NCBI RefSeq assembly: GCF_002684405.1
Contig: NZ_NYVD01000107.1
Coordinates: 1-56,556, forward strand
Reading direction: 5' to 3'
From: Parvibaculum sp.
GTDB lineage: Bacteria > Pseudomonadota > Alphaproteobacteria > Parvibaculales > Parvibaculaceae
Length of the DNA stretch: 56,556 bases
Below are positions 8,059-17,191 of this stretch, one piece after another. Positions within the stretch are counted from its first letter, which is position 1. Every line of letters starts with the position of its first letter. The notes under the pieces were generated by a model, which worked only from the letters and a program-made list of their open reading frames with translations, ran no database searches and was not told where the DNA came from. The translations under genes were made by a program, and so were the position numbers.

Positions 8059-9246
8059 ATGGGGGGCGTAGCGGGCCCGAAACAGGGCGGGCGTCTTTCG
8101 GCGCTATCGGTTCTTTTTGCGGTGGCGCTGGCTCTGGGAGGCTGCGGCACCATGCAAGGCAGCGACAGCGGCGTGCGCCCGGCCCAACCCGCACAGGCGG
8201 GCCCGAGCGGCCTTCATGCGATTTCCTTCAGCGATCTGCCCGGTTGGGCTGCGGACAATCAAGGCGCCGCGCTCCTGTCCTTTAAACGGTCCTGCGCGCG
8301 CATCCTGAAGCTTGGCGCGGCCGATCCGCTCGACCGGAAAACCGGCAGCGGTGGTATCTACGGGGAAGCGGGCGACTGGCAACCGGCCTGTCGTTCTGCG
8401 CTCGATACGGACCCCGCCGCCGCCCGGGCCTTTTTCGAGCGTTGGTTCACGCCCGTCCGCTTTCCGTCCGAAACCCGGGCCGATGCGCTTTTCACCGGCT
8501 ATTACGAGCCGGTCATGCGCGGCTCGCTGACACGCCATGGCGCGTACCAGACGCCCATCCTTCGCCCGCCGCGGGGTTTTGCCGAGGCCCGCAGGGCGGG
8601 CGTCGTCTTCCCCACCCGCGCGCAAATCGAGGCGGGCGATTACGATGCGGATCGCCAGTCTATCGTCTGGCTGGACAACCCAGTTGACGCTTTCTTCCTG
8701 CATGTCCAGGGCTCCGGCCGCGTGACGCTGGAAAACGGCGAAACTGTTCGCCTCGCCTTTGCCGGCAAGACCGGACGACCCTACACCTCCATCGGCAAGG
8801 TGCTGATCGACCGTGGCGCTATCGCCCGCGAGGACGTCTCCATGCAGACCATCCGCGCCTGGCTGGAGGCCCATCCCGACCAGGCGAAAGGGGTCATGGA
8901 CATGAATGAGTCCTACATCTTCTTCCGCCGGCTGGACGGGGTGAGCGCGGATCTCGGACCGGTCGGCGCGGGCCGCGTGCATCTGACGCCGGGCCGCTCC
9001 ATCGCGGTGGACCGCAGCTACCACCCGCTGGGCTCTCTCTTCTATCTCGCGACGAGCTATCCCACGCCCGGCGGGGACAAACCGCTTGACCATCTGATGG
9101 TGGCGCAGGATACCGGCTCGGCTATTCTGGGGCTTCAGCGTGCCGATATCTTCTTCGGATCGGGAGACAGGGCGGGCTGGGTCGCGGGACATATGAAATC
9201 GCATGGCGAGCTTTTCGCCCTGGTGCCCAAAGATCTCGCGCCCTGA
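8059..9246 (+). CDS. mltA: Membrane-bound lytic murein transglycosylase A
   Basis: MltA cleaves the glycan strands of murein to 1,6-anhydromuropeptides from the outer-membrane inner face. The 395-residue protein starts with a lipoprotein signal ending in the lipobox ALGGC near residue 29. The MltA domain includes FTGYYEPVMRGS, WLDNPVDAFFLHVQGSGRV, and the 3D (double-psi barrel) end HLMVAQDTGSAILG and ADIFFGSGDRAG, which carry the catalytic aspartate. Length fits the alphaproteobacterial form. It follows the Tim44-domain gene closely. Confidence 0.92.
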   Translation: MGGVAGPKQGGRLSALSVLFAVALALGGCGTMQGSDSGVRPAQPAQAGPSGLHAISFSDLPGWAADNQGAALLSFKRSCARILKLGAADPLDRKTGSGGIYGEAGDWQPACRSALDTDPAAARAFFERWFTPVRFPSETRADALFTGYYEPVMRGSLTRHGAYQTPILRPPRGFAEARRAGVVFPTRAQIEAGDYDADRQSIVWLDNPVDAFFLHVQGSGRVTLENGETVRLAFAGKTGRPYTSIGKVLIDRGAIAREDVSMQTIRAWLEAHPDQAKGVMDMNESYIFFRRLDGVSADLGPVGAGRVHLTPGRSIAVDRSYHPLGSLFYLATSYPTPGGDKPLDHLMVAQDTGSAILGLQRADIFFGSGDRAGWVAGHMKSHGELFALVPKDLAP

Positions 9247-9325
9247 CGGGCGCATCGGGGTCCGTGCCCGGTGACGTGGGTGACGGACGGGCGTATGGCG
9301 GTAAGCGGAAACCTGGTTGACGGCA

Positions 9326-9970
9326 ATGGCTGACGGCGACAACAAGACCAGGCGCGGCAAACACGCCCGCAGGCTGAGCGCCGGCGAGAAGGAGCTTTGG
9401 CAGCGCGTGACACAGGAAGCCGTGCCGCTTCGCAAGCCGCGCCGGGATCCCACCAACGATACAACGACAACCGACATTCCAATGGCCGATCCAAAGCCGG
9501 AAGCCGGCGCCGCCTCCCGCACGCGCCGTGCCGCGAAACCGGCACCGCTCCCGCCGCCGCAGCAACAGCCGGTTCCCGCCGCCCCGCCCCTGACCGGCCT
9601 CGACAGGCGTATGACCCAGCGGCTCGGGCGCGGCCAGCTTGAGGTCGAAGCGACGCTGGACCTTCACGGCCACACCCAGGAACGGGCCTATACGGTGCTT
9701 GCCTCTTTCCTGACCCGCGCAAGGGCGCGCGGATTCCGGCTCGTTCTCGTCATCACCGGCAAGGGCGACAGCCCTTATGCCCGCCACACGCTGCATGGCA
9801 ACGACTTCTATAACGTGCCGGAAAGGCCGGGCATTCTGCGTGCCGCGCTGCCGAAATGGCTGGAAGAATCCCGGTTCCGCGCCATCGTGGCCGGGTTCCA
9901 GCCGGCCCATCCGCGCCATGGCGGCGGCGGCGCTTTTTATGTCCGCCTGCGCAAAAGACGCGACAAGTGA
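9326..9970 (+). CDS. Smr-domain protein
   Basis: A 214-residue protein with an unstructured N-terminal half (basic, then Pro/Gln-rich near residues 70-90) and a C-terminal Smr domain: TLDLHGHTQERAYTVL, GFRLVLVITGKG, and GGGGAFYVRLRK. Smr domains bind or nick DNA or RNA; the LDLHG and TGKG motifs seen here are those of the nuclease-type domain. The ATG at 9326 is preferred to TTG 9317. mltA followed by this gene and a small XRE regulator is a common order in Rhizobiales-type genomes. Substrate unknown. Confidence 0.85.
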   Translation: MADGDNKTRRGKHARRLSAGEKELWQRVTQEAVPLRKPRRDPTNDTTTTDIPMADPKPEAGAASRTRRAAKPAPLPPPQQQPVPAAPPLTGLDRRMTQRLGRGQLEVEATLDLHGHTQERAYTVLASFLTRARARGFRLVLVITGKGDSPYARHTLHGNDFYNVPERPGILRAALPKWLEESRFRAIVAGFQPAHPRHGGGGAFYVRLRKRRDK

Positions 9971-9980
9971 GCCGGGCCGC

Positions 9981-10352
9981 ATGACGCCCTTCGGCAAGAA
10001 ACTCAGGGAATTGCGGGCCGCGCGCGGGCTGACGCTCAAGGACATGGCCGCGGCGCTCCGCGTCACGCCTGCCTATCTTTCGGCGCTTGAGCATGGGCGG
10101 CGCGGCCGTCCGAGTTTCCGCTTCGTGCAGTCGGTGATCGGCTATTTCAACATCATCTGGGACGAGGCGGAGGAGCTGGAGCGGCTGGCACATCTCTCCC
10201 ACCCCAGGGTGACGATCGACACATCGGGGCTCGACCCTGCCGCGACCGAAATGGCCAACCGCCTTGCCGAAGAGATCGCCAGACTCTCCACGAGCGAAAT
10301 CGGGGAGATTTCGAAGATTCTCAAAAAGCGAAACAGGCGCGGCGGGAAGTAA
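9981..10352 (+). CDS. XRE-family helix-turn-helix regulator
   Basis: A 123-residue protein whose first 65 residues form a Cro/C1-type HTH: FGKKLRELRAARGLTLKDMAAALRVTPAYLSALEHGRRGRPS. The rest is helical and includes GYFNIIWDEAEELERLA and a Lys/Arg-rich C terminus; there is no visible effector domain. It starts 10 bases after the Smr gene and probably shares its transcript. Targets are unknown. A REP-like pair lies just after its stop. Confidence 0.85.
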   Translation: MTPFGKKLRELRAARGLTLKDMAAALRVTPAYLSALEHGRRGRPSFRFVQSVIGYFNIIWDEAEELERLAHLSHPRVTIDTSGLDPAATEMANRLAEEIARLSTSEIGEISKILKKRNRRGGK

Positions 10353-10355
10353 GGG

Positions 10356-10443
10356 TGGACCCCGGATCGAGTCCGGGGTGACGGCTGTTTTTGAGGCAAT
10401 GCCTCTCTTTCATCGTCATTCCGGGCTCGACCCGGAATCCATG
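10356..10443. repeat. REP-like palindrome pair, copy 1
   Basis: Two facing imperfect palindromes fill the 106-bp gap between convergent XRE and hslU. Arm 1 (10359-10379) is ACCCCGGA-TCGAG-TCCGGGGT; arm 2 (10418-10438) is ATTCCGGG-CTCGA-CCCGGAAT. Arm 2 reads as the reverse complement of the arm 1 design, so the whole unit is a larger inverted repeat. It may help end transcription from both sides. A second copy is at 24612-24700. The shared core GGAYYCCGGRTCRAG is widespread in alphaproteobacterial genomes (recollection). Confidence 0.8.
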
Positions 10444-10458
10444 GCGCCGCGCTGACCC

Positions 10459-11763
10459 TCAAAGAATGAACTTGGACAGATCCGCGTTCTTCGACAGGTC
10501 GCCGATATGCTTGTGCACATAGGCCGCGTCGACGGTGACCGTTTGGCCGTAAAGGTCGCTGGCGGCATAGCTGATTTCTTCCAGCACCCGCTCCATCACA
10601 GTGTGAAGCCGCCGCGCGCCGATATTCTCGACCGTTGAATTGACGGACACCGCGATATCGGCGAGCGCGTCGATCCCGTCCTCGGTGAAGTCGAGCGTCA
10701 CGTCTTCCGTCTGCATCAGCGCCACATATTGCTTGATGAGGCTGGCTTCCGGCTCGGTGAGGATGCGCTTGAAGTCTTCCCGGGTCAGCGCCTGCAGCTC
10801 CACCCGGATGGGCAGACGGCCCTGAAGCTCCGGCAGGAGGTCGGAGGGCTTGGAGATGTGGAAGGCGCCGGAGGCGATGAAGAGGATGTGGTCGGTCTTG
10901 ACCGCGCCATGCTTGGTGGAAACCGTGGTGCCTTCGATAAGCGGCAGCAGGTCGCGCTGCACCCCTTCCCGGCTCACATCGCCGGAACGCTCGGATTTCG
11001 CGCAGATCTTGTCCACCTCGTCCAGAAAGACGATGCCATGCTGTTCGACGAGCTCGATGGCGTCCTGCGTGAGCTGTTCCTGATCGAGCAGCTTGTCGGA
11101 TTCCTCGGCGATCAGCACGTCATGGCTTTCCTTGACGCTCATGCGGCGGGTCTTGGTCCGGCCGCCGAACGCCTTGCCCATAATGTCGGAGAGATTGATC
11201 ATGCTGACCTGGCTGCCGGGCATGCCCGGCATATCCATGAAGGGCATGCCGGAGGCGGAATCCGACACCTCGACCTCGATTTCCTTGTCGTCCATCTCGC
11301 CGCTGCGCAGCTTGGCGCGGAAATTTTCCCGTGTGCTTTCGCTCGCATTTTCGCCCACCAGCGCGGTGAGCACCCGCTCTTCGGCGGCGATATGGGCCTT
11401 GGCCTGCACGTCGCGGCGCTTCCTGTCGCGCACGATGCCGATGGCGATTTCCACAAGATCGCGGACGATCTGCTCCACATCCCGGCCCACATAGCCGACC
11501 TCGGTGAACTTGGTCGCCTCGATCTTGATGAAGGGCGCCTCGGCGAGCTTGGCGAGGCGGCGGGAAATCTCGGTCTTGCCCACGCCGGTCGGCCCGATCA
11601 TCAGGATGTTCTTGGGCAGCACCTCTTCGCGCATCGCTTCCGGCAATTGCTGGCGGCGCCAGCGATTGCGCAAGGCGATGGCCACGGCGCGCTTCGCGTC
11701 CTGCTGACCGATGATGTAACGGTCGAGTTCCGAAACGATTTCACGCGGCGAGAAACTGGTCAT
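10459..11763 (-). CDS. hslU: ATP-dependent protease ATPase subunit HslU
   Basis: HslU (ClpY) is the hexameric AAA+ unfoldase that feeds substrates to HslV. The 434-residue protein has the N-terminal [23 protein letters not shown], Walker [10 protein letters not shown] at residues 57-65, the inserted I domain around residues 110-230 (with [11 protein letters not shown]), Walker [12 protein letters not shown] and the C-terminal [14 protein letters not shown] that activates HslV. A weak GGAG lies 14 bases before the ATG. Four DnaA-box-like nonamers lie directly upstream. hslV is upstream on the same strand but 438 bp away, more than usual for this pair, so hslU may have its own promoter. Confidence 0.96.
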   Translation of the reverse strand: MTSFSPREIVSELDRYIIGQQDAKRAVAIALRNRWRRQQLPEAMREEVLPKNILMIGPTGVGKTEISRRLAKLAEAPFIKIEATKFTEVGYVGRDVEQIVRDLVEIAIGIVRDRKRRDVQAKAHIAAEERVLTALVGENASESTRENFRAKLRSGEMDDKEIEVEVSDSASGMPFMDMPGMPGSQVSMINLSDIMGKAFGGRTKTRRMSVKESHDVLIAEESDKLLDQEQLTQDAIELVEQHGIVFLDEVDKICAKSERSGDVSREGVQRDLLPLIEGTTVSTKHGAVKTDHILFIASGAFHISKPSDLLPELQGRLPIRVELQALTREDFKRILTEPEASLIKQYVALMQTEDVTLDFTEDGIDALADIAVSVNSTVENIGARRLHTVMERVLEEISYAASDLYGQTVTVDAAYVHKHIGDLSKNADLSKFIL

Positions 11764-11767
11764 GGGG

Positions 11768-11811
11768 TGAGGATAACTCCGTGGATAACTGTGGATATCG
11801 TCCGTGGAAAA
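11768..11811 (-). promoter_or_regulatory. Tandem DnaA-box cluster before hslU
   Basis: Read on the minus strand, four nonamers in one orientation resemble TTATCCACA: TTTTCCACG (11811-11803, two mismatches), ATATCCACA (11798-11790, one), TTATCCACG (11788-11780, one) and TTATCCTCA (11776-11768, one). Start-to-start distances are 13, 10 and 12 bases, close to a helical turn. The last box ends four bases before the hslU ATG. The site is about 10 kb from the predicted origin. It could let DnaA control hslU or hold DnaA away from oriC. Confidence 0.6.
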
Positions 11812-12201
11812 CGGGGCTTAAGTGACAATCAGCCTGTCAAAAAGCATGACTTTCTTGCTCCGGATACCAATTTTTCCGGCCCCGGAACGATCCCGGTCAT
11901 CGGTATGCGGACAAGCTCTTGCGCCAGCGTGAAGGCGACCGGAAACCTTGTTTACTGTGTTGTTTTCATTAGCAAAATAGATCCGTCTGTATGGAGCGGG
12001 ATGGCACTTTCGCCGACCCTTCCCGTCGTTTCCGCGACCCGTCTTCCAACCCGCAAATCTGAATAATGGCATTCAGCGCCTGTTGGAGCGGAGAGCCGCC
12101 GACCCGGCATGTGAAAGACTGTGCCGCTTCGCGGCGCAGCGGTCCGCAAAACCGCTATCGGGGCCGGTCTGCCGGTGTCTGGGGAGCCGTGGGTCCATCG
12201 G
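11812..12201. other. Non-coding gap between hslV and hslU
   Basis: About 390 bp without a gene I can support on either strand. The middle (11820-12000) is A+T-richer than the flanks and is the likeliest place for an hslU promoter, but I find no convincing RpoH or sigma-70 pair. The right third (12060-12200) is G+C-rich. Short frames crossing it on both strands show no family similarity. Confidence 0.5.
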
Positions 12202-12762
12202 TCAGCCATCCAGTGCTTCGACAACGACATTGTCATTGGTGTAGACGCAGATTTCCGCGGCAATTCCCATCGCTTTTCGGGCGATTTCTTCCGCGCCGAG
12301 ATCGCTGTCCATCAGCGCCTTGCCGGCGGCAAGCGCATAATTGCCACCCGAGCCGATGCCGACCACGCCGCCATCGGGCTCCAGCACGTCGCCATTGCCG
12401 GTCAGCACCAGCGTGACTTCCTTGTCGGCCACGATCATCAGCGCTTCGAGGCGGCGCAGAAAGCGGTCGGTCCGCCAGTCCTTGGCAAGTTCCACCGCTG
12501 CCCGCAGCAGCTGGTTGGGATATTGCTCGAGCTTGGCCTCGAGCCTTTCGAACAGCGTCATCGCATCGGCCGTCGCGCCCGCGAAACCGGCGATCACATC
12601 GCCCTTGCCGAGCGGGCGCACCTTGCGCGCCGTGCCCTTCATCACCGTGTCGCCCATGGAAACCTGGCCGTCGCCGGCGAGAACGACTTTCCCGCCCTTG
12701 CGGATGGCCAGAATGGTGGTGCCATGCCAGTCGACGGGGAAGCGGCGGTTCGGGTCACTCAT
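12202..12762 (-). CDS. hslV: ATP-dependent protease peptidase subunit HslV
   Basis: HslV is the proteasome-like double hexamer degraded-substrate chamber that works with HslU. The 186-residue precursor begins [19 protein letters not shown]; by family precedent the first 14 residues are removed so that Thr15 becomes the N-terminal nucleophile. [21 protein letters not shown] and the C-terminal [13 protein letters not shown] are typical. The ATG at 12762 is chosen over an upstream codon that adds 22 unrelated residues. A possible heat-shock promoter lies about 100 bases upstream. Confidence 0.95.
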   Translation of the reverse strand: MSDPNRRFPVDWHGTTILAIRKGGKVVLAGDGQVSMGDTVMKGTARKVRPLGKGDVIAGFAGATADAMTLFERLEAKLEQYPNQLLRAAVELAKDWRTDRFLRRLEALMIVADKEVTLVLTGNGDVLEPDGGVVGIGSGGNYALAAGKALMDSDLGAEEIARKAMGIAAEICVYTNDNVVVEALDG

Positions 12763-12858
12763 AAGACGGGGCTCCGGATAGAGGCGGTAGGATCGCCTCC
12801 ATGTGGCCTTTCCCGCGAGCGCGGTCAAGACAGCGGGCCGGAATGCCTCGCTTTGGCC

Positions 12859-12885
12859 TTATAGATGAGAATCGCTTGCAACAAG
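12859..12885 (-). promoter_or_regulatory. Possible RpoH promoter of hslV
   Basis: On the minus strand, CTTG (12885-12882) is followed after 16 bases by TCTATAA (12865-12859). The alphaproteobacterial RpoH consensus is CTTG-N17/18-CYTATNT, so the -35 fits but the spacer is one short and the -10 matches five of seven. Expected position for a heat-shock protease gene. Confidence 0.35.
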
Positions 12886-12938
12886 CAAGGGGCTGGGCCT
12901 AGGCTCGGGAAACGCAAAGCGGATGAAGGAAGCACATC

Positions 12939-13565
12939 ATGAGCGAGGCAAAGCGCGTTCTGGCCAGCGAACCGGACCTCCGGACCGTCTATCGCGAGCC
13001 GTCAGACGGCGCGGTCTTCAAGCAACTCGCCGTCATCGACCCGCATTCGCGCCGTTTCATCGAACTCTCGCCCTTTGTCTGCATCGGGTCCTCGCGGCCG
13101 GACGGGACGGCGGATGTCTCGCCGCGCGGTGGAGAGCCGGGCTTCGTCCATGTGCTGGATGAAAAGACGCTCGCCCTCCCGGACCGGCCGGGCAACAACC
13201 GGCTCGATACGCTGACCAATGTCGTCCACCAGCCCGCCGTGGGCCTGCTCTTCTTCATTCCCGGCTTCACCGAAATGCTGCGGGTGAACGGCAAGGCCGT
13301 GACCACCACTGACCCCGATCTGATGAAACGCTTTGAGCATCAAGGCAAACCGCCCCGCTCCGTCATGACGATCGCGGTGGAAGAGGTCTATCTGCACTGC
13401 ACCAAGGCGCTGAAGCGCTCAGGGCTCTGGGAAGTTGACAATCAGGTTCCCAGAGATGAGATGCCGAGCTTCGGCGAGATGATCCGCGACCAGATGAAGC
13501 TTGAGATGGACGCCAAGCCCATCGACGACGCGCTGGAGCAGGATGCCAAGGACAATCTCTACTAG
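12939..13565 (+). CDS. PPOX-class FMN-dependent flavoprotein (MSMEG_1061-like)
   Basis: A 208-residue protein of the pyridoxamine-phosphate-oxidase-like split-barrel fold. Visible landmarks are SPFVCIGSSRPDGTADVSPRGGEPGFVHVLDEKTLALPDRPGNNRLDTLTNV, followed by VGLLFFIPGFTEMLRVNGKA, the classic barrel of the 'pyridoxamine 5-phosphate oxidase family' proteins that often bind FMN or F420. The substrate is unknown. AAGGAAG precedes the ATG. It is divergent from hslV and convergent with another PPOX-fold gene 17 bases away. Confidence 0.82.
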   Translation: MSEAKRVLASEPDLRTVYREPSDGAVFKQLAVIDPHSRRFIELSPFVCIGSSRPDGTADVSPRGGEPGFVHVLDEKTLALPDRPGNNRLDTLTNVVHQPAVGLLFFIPGFTEMLRVNGKAVTTTDPDLMKRFEHQGKPPRSVMTIAVEEVYLHCTKALKRSGLWEVDNQVPRDEMPSFGEMIRDQMKLEMDAKPIDDALEQDAKDNLY

Positions 13566-13582
13566 GGCTCTATCGGGGCCCG

Positions 13583-14110
13583 CTAGCGCGGCATTTCGAA
13601 CTCGCCTGGATCGCCGCCCAGTTCCCGCACCTTTGCCTCAAGCTCGTGAATGCGGGTTTCCAGCCGGTCGAAGGCGGGGGTCAGCGTTTCGCTGTCCCAG
13701 CGCGGCTGGATATGGGCCTTGCAGTTGAGATCCCATTCCGTGATGTCGAAATGAATGCCCCGCTCCACCCGGGCCCGATAGCCCGGCACGGCCAGCGGTC
13801 TGATCTCTTCGGGGTCTGTAATCGGCCGCGCATGGCCCCTGATCTTGATACGGGTGCGGCTGGGATAGTCGATCAGGAAGATGAAGGCCTGGGGGTTTTC
13901 CTCCATATGGCGCAGCGAGACATATTGGGCATTGCCGGCAAAGTCGGCGAAGCCGAGGCGGTTTTCCCCGATCACCCGCAAAAAGCCCTTCGGGCCCCCG
14001 CGATGCTGGATATAAGGCGCGCCTTTCGCACTCGCCGTGCCGAAATAGAAATGGTCCTGCGTTCCGATGAAACGGGCGAGGTCGTCGGTCATGCGGCTTT
14101 GCCAGGCCAT
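13583..14110 (-). CDS. PPOX-fold flavin-binding protein with C-terminal coiled coil
   Basis: A 175-residue protein with the split-barrel landmarks FYFGTASAKGAPYIQHRGGPKGFLRVIGENRLGFADFAGN, IFLIDYPSRTRIKIRGHARPI and HFDITEWDLNCKAHIQPRW. The last 35 residues (RLETRIHELEAKVRELGGDP) predict a short coiled coil, common in this subfamily. It probably binds FMN; the reaction is unknown. It is not obviously a duplicate of its convergent neighbour, as the two share only the fold. Confidence 0.8.
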   Translation of the reverse strand: MAWQSRMTDDLARFIGTQDHFYFGTASAKGAPYIQHRGGPKGFLRVIGENRLGFADFAGNAQYVSLRHMEENPQAFIFLIDYPSRTRIKIRGHARPITDPEEIRPLAVPGYRARVERGIHFDITEWDLNCKAHIQPRWDSETLTPAFDRLETRIHELEAKVRELGGDPGEFEMPR

Positions 14111-14497
14111 GGTCGGGTTCCTTTTTCAGGCAATGCGGGCACCCTATATGGCAAGCGAGGCAACCGTGCGCTACCCTGCGCATCCCCGGCTGCGATCACA
14201 ACATCTTGCGTGGGCGTGATCGCAGGTTGCTACCGGCTATTTTGGCGGCCTAATTGAATCAATAACTTGCTAAATACTTCGAAGATTCCGGTAAAACCTC
14301 TTAATGTGTCACATGAGGATTCATTAAGCCGTTAGGTTAACGTCGAATAAGCATTTGTATTTCAAATTGAATCTATCTCCAGGCAGGTATCGCGACGGCG
14401 GTGAGGCTGGCGCTTCCCGCACCGCGCTGATAAAAGCCGCCCCACGAGTGCAAGAGACCGGACGGGACAGGTCCCCGCCGCCTTGAGGAAAAGGCAA
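14111..14497. promoter_or_regulatory. hisB upstream region with a GANTC cluster
   Basis: A 387-bp gap between a divergent PPOX gene and hisB. The stretch 14240-14380 is markedly A+T-rich. It holds four GANTC sites, the CcrM methylation target: 14256-14260, 14284-14288, 14318-14322 and 14369-14373. TTAA occurs at 14324-14327 and again in GTTAAC near 14336-14341, with a 9-base spacer, so it resembles but does not match a CtrA site. I could not place a clear -35/-10 pair. It is the likely promoter region of the his genes. Confidence 0.5.
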
Positions 14498-15109
14498 ATG
14501 GATATGGAACGCGCTGCGCGCACCGCGAAGGTGGAGCGCAAGACCAAGGAAACCAGCATTGCCGCCGAGGTGAATCTCGACGGCACGGGGCAGTACGATG
14601 TCTCGACCGGCATCGGCTTCCTCGATCACATGCTGGAACAGCTTTCCCGCCACTCGCTGATGGATCTGAAACTCCGCGCCGAGGGCGACCTCCATATCGA
14701 TTTCCACCACACCACCGAGGACACTGGCATCGTCATCGGCGAGGCGGTGAAAAAGGCGCTGGGCGACTTCAAGGGCATCCGCCGCTATGCGACGGCCATC
14801 ATCCCGATGGACGAGACCTGTACCCGCGTCTCGATCGACGTCTCGCAGCGCCCCTATCTCATCTGGAAGGTGGATTTCACCAGGCCGAAGCTGGGCGATA
14901 TGGATACCGAACTCTTCAAGGAGTGGTTCCAGGCCTTTGCGCAGAATGCGGGCATCACGCTGCATGTCGAGAACATGTATGGCGAGAACAACCACCACAT
15001 CGTGGAAAGCTGCTTCAAGGGACTTGCCCGGGCGCTGCGCGATGCGATGGAGATCGACCCGCGTACCGCCGATGTCATTCCCTCCACCAAGGGCGTCCTC
15101 GGCAGCTGA
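14498..15109 (+). CDS. hisB: Imidazoleglycerol-phosphate dehydratase
   Basis: HisB dehydrates imidazole-glycerol phosphate in histidine synthesis. The 203-residue protein is the single-domain form without the phosphatase fusion of E. coli. The manganese-binding His motifs are present: [28 protein letters not shown] and [15 protein letters not shown]. The ATG at 14498 follows GAGGAAAAGG; ATG 14504 is a close alternative. It heads the rightward his run. Confidence 0.95.
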   Translation: MDMERAARTAKVERKTKETSIAAEVNLDGTGQYDVSTGIGFLDHMLEQLSRHSLMDLKLRAEGDLHIDFHHTTEDTGIVIGEAVKKALGDFKGIRRYATAIIPMDETCTRVSIDVSQRPYLIWKVDFTRPKLGDMDTELFKEWFQAFAQNAGITLHVENMYGENNHHIVESCFKGLARALRDAMEIDPRTADVIPSTKGVLGS

Positions 15110-15190
15110 GCGGTGGCCATGCCGCGCGATCTGCCTTAAACAGGAGCGGATGAAGGACGGGCGGTCCGCCCGCTTCCGGAAGACGGTTCC

Positions 15191-15775
15191 ATGCGCATCT
15201 ATACGGTCCACTTTCGCAAGGACGCGCCCGCCGATGGCGAGGGCTTCGTTTTCGTGCGCGAGGGCTTTACCTGGGGCGGGCTGATCTTCGGCTGGCTCTG
15301 GCTGCTCTACCGCCGCCTCTGGATCCCGCTCATTCTCTGGATCGCCGCGGCGGTGCTGCTTGGCGCCCTGGCCGAGGCCAGCCATGTCGACGAAGCGGTG
15401 CCTGTCATCGTCGCCTTCGCCATGCAGCTCTGGCTCGGCTTCGAGGGCAATGATCTGCGGCGCTGGGTGCTGGACCGCAAGGCCTATGTGGAGGTCGATG
15501 TCGTCGCCGCGTCCGACAGGGCCGATGCGGAACGTATTTTCTTTTCCCGCTGGAAAGGCCCGGTCGATCTTTCCGAAGCGACCGGAAACTGGGTATCGCC
15601 CTCGGGCGGCGTCTGGCCCAAGCGGCCAAAGCGTCCCGAGCGTCCTAAAGCCAAAGACGGCGCCGGCGGCGCGGAAAAGGAGAGTGGCCATCGCGAGGCG
15701 GGCGCCAAACAGGGCGTCTGGCCGCGCCGCGACGATGAGCGCGTCCTTGGCCTCTTCCCAAAGCCGCAAGCTTGA
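15191..15775 (+). CDS. DUF2628 membrane protein
   Basis: A 194-residue protein with a soluble start (MRIYTVHFRKD, EGFVFVREGFTWGGLIFG), two or three membrane helices between residues 35 and 85 and a hydrophilic Lys/Pro-rich tail after residue 130. This matches DUF2628, a family regularly found between hisB and hisH in alphaproteobacteria, though no role in histidine synthesis is known. The 80-bp gap before it holds a tight palindrome GGGCGG-T-CCGCCC at 15159-15171, just upstream of the RBS region. Confidence 0.82.
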   Translation: MRIYTVHFRKDAPADGEGFVFVREGFTWGGLIFGWLWLLYRRLWIPLILWIAAAVLLGALAEASHVDEAVPVIVAFAMQLWLGFEGNDLRRWVLDRKAYVEVDVVAASDRADAERIFFSRWKGPVDLSEATGNWVSPSGGVWPKRPKRPERPKAKDGAGGAEKESGHREAGAKQGVWPRRDDERVLGLFPKPQA

Positions 15776-15815
15776 GCCATACCACTCGCGCTGAAAACGC
15801 TTCAGAAAGCCTCCG

Positions 15816-16454
15816 ATGCTCGTCACCATCGTCGATTACGAATCCGGCAACCTCCATTCAGCGGCCAAAGCCTTTGAGCGCGCGGCCCGCGAACGCGGCT
15901 TGGCCGCCGATATCCTCGTCTCGGGCGATCCGGAGGCCCTGCGCCGGGCCGAGCGGATCGTGCTGCCCGGTGTCGGCGCCTTTGGCGATTGCCGCGCCGG
16001 GCTCGATGCCATCCCCGGCATGGTGGAGGCGCTGGACGAGGAAGTGCGCGGGAAAGGAAAACCCTTTCTCGGCATCTGCGTCGGCATGCAGCTCATGGCC
16101 GAGCGCGGCCTCGAATATGGCGTGCATAAGGGCCTCGGCTGGCTGAAGGGCGATGTTAAGCCCATCGACCCCGCCGACCGCTCGCTCAAGATCCCGCATA
16201 TGGGTTGGAACGAGCTCACCCTGAAACGCGCCCACCCGCTGTTGAAGGATCTGCCCGGCAATCATGCCTATTTCGTCCACTCCTATGCCTTCAAGGCTGA
16301 GGACGAGGAAGATGTGCTGGCCGAAACCGATTATGGCGGCCCGGTCGTCGCTGCGGTTGGCCGTGACAATATGGTGGGCACGCAGTTCCACCCCGAAAAG
16401 AGCCAGGCCCTTGGCCTCGCGCTCATCGGCAATTTTCTGACCTGGAAAGTCTGA
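15816..16454 (+). CDS. hisH: Imidazole glycerol phosphate synthase, glutaminase subunit
   Basis: HisH releases ammonia from glutamine and channels it to HisF. The 212-residue protein has the class I amidotransferase triad: Cys88 in GICVGMQLM, His192 and Glu194 in FHPEKSQ. It also shows [13 protein letters not shown] at the start and the oxyanion-loop PGVGAFGDC. It sits 5 bases before hisA. Confidence 0.95.
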   Translation: MLVTIVDYESGNLHSAAKAFERAARERGLAADILVSGDPEALRRAERIVLPGVGAFGDCRAGLDAIPGMVEALDEEVRGKGKPFLGICVGMQLMAERGLEYGVHKGLGWLKGDVKPIDPADRSLKIPHMGWNELTLKRAHPLLKDLPGNHAYFVHSYAFKAEDEEDVLAETDYGGPVVAAVGRDNMVGTQFHPEKSQALGLALIGNFLTWKV

Positions 16455-16459
16455 CTCTC

Positions 16460-17191
16460 ATGATCCTGTTTCCGGCCATCGACCTGAAAGACGGCCAATG
16501 CGTGCGCCTGGTGCGAGGCCTGATGGAAGAGGCAACCGTCTTCAATGACGATCCGGCCGCCCAGGCCCGCGCCTTCGAGGCGGCGGGCTTTGAATATCTC
16601 CATCTGGTCGACCTGAACGGTGCCTTCGAAGGCCGCCCGGTCAATGCCGATGCGGTGGACGGAATTCTTGCCGCCATCTCCATTCCCGTTCAGCTGGGCG
16701 GGGGCATTCGCGATCTCAAGACCATCGAGACCTGGCTCGGCAAGGGGATCGCCCGCGTCATCATCGGCACGGCGGCGGTGAAGGATCCCGACCTCGTGAT
16801 CGAGGCCTGCCAGAAATTTCCGGGCCGCATCGCGGTCGGGCTGGACGCCAAGGGCGGCAGGGTCGCCACCGAAGGCTGGGCCGACGTCTCCGAACTCACC
16901 GTGCTCGATATGGCAAAGCGCTTCGAAAATGCGGGCGTCGCGGCCATCATCTATACCGATATCGACCGCGACGGCGTGCTGGGCGGGCTCAATATCGACG
17001 CGACCGTCGATCTCGCCAATGCGATTTCCATTCCGGTCATCGCGTCGGGTGGGCTTTCTTCCATCGAGGACATCAAGGCGCTGCAGGCCGCAAACTGCCC
17101 CGGCATCGAGGGCGCCATTTCCGGCCGCGCGCTTTACGATGGCCGCCTCGATCCGAAAGAAGTGCTGGCGCTGCTGAAAGGGCAAGCCTGA
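16460..17191 (+). CDS. hisA: Phosphoribosylformimino-5-aminoimidazole carboxamide ribotide isomerase
   Basis: HisA catalyses the Amadori rearrangement before the HisHF step. The 243-residue (beta-alpha)8 barrel has the catalytic Asp8 in [14 protein letters not shown], the phosphate site QLGGGIRD and the second catalytic aspartate in [13 protein letters not shown]. Its TGA shares its last base with the hisF ATG, so the two are translationally coupled. Confidence 0.95.
   Translation: MILFPAIDLKDGQCVRLVRGLMEEATVFNDDPAAQARAFEAAGFEYLHLVDLNGAFEGRPVNADAVDGILAAISIPVQLGGGIRDLKTIETWLGKGIARVIIGTAAVKDPDLVIEACQKFPGRIAVGLDAKGGRVATEGWADVSELTVLDMAKRFENAGVAAIIYTDIDRDGVLGGLNIDATVDLANAISIPVIASGGLSSIEDIKALQAANCPGIEGAISGRALYDGRLDPKEVLALLKGQA

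Noticed and set aside
14320-14345. CtrA site before hisB
   Set aside because: Two TTAA motifs are present but the spacer is 9, not 7, and the flanks do not match.
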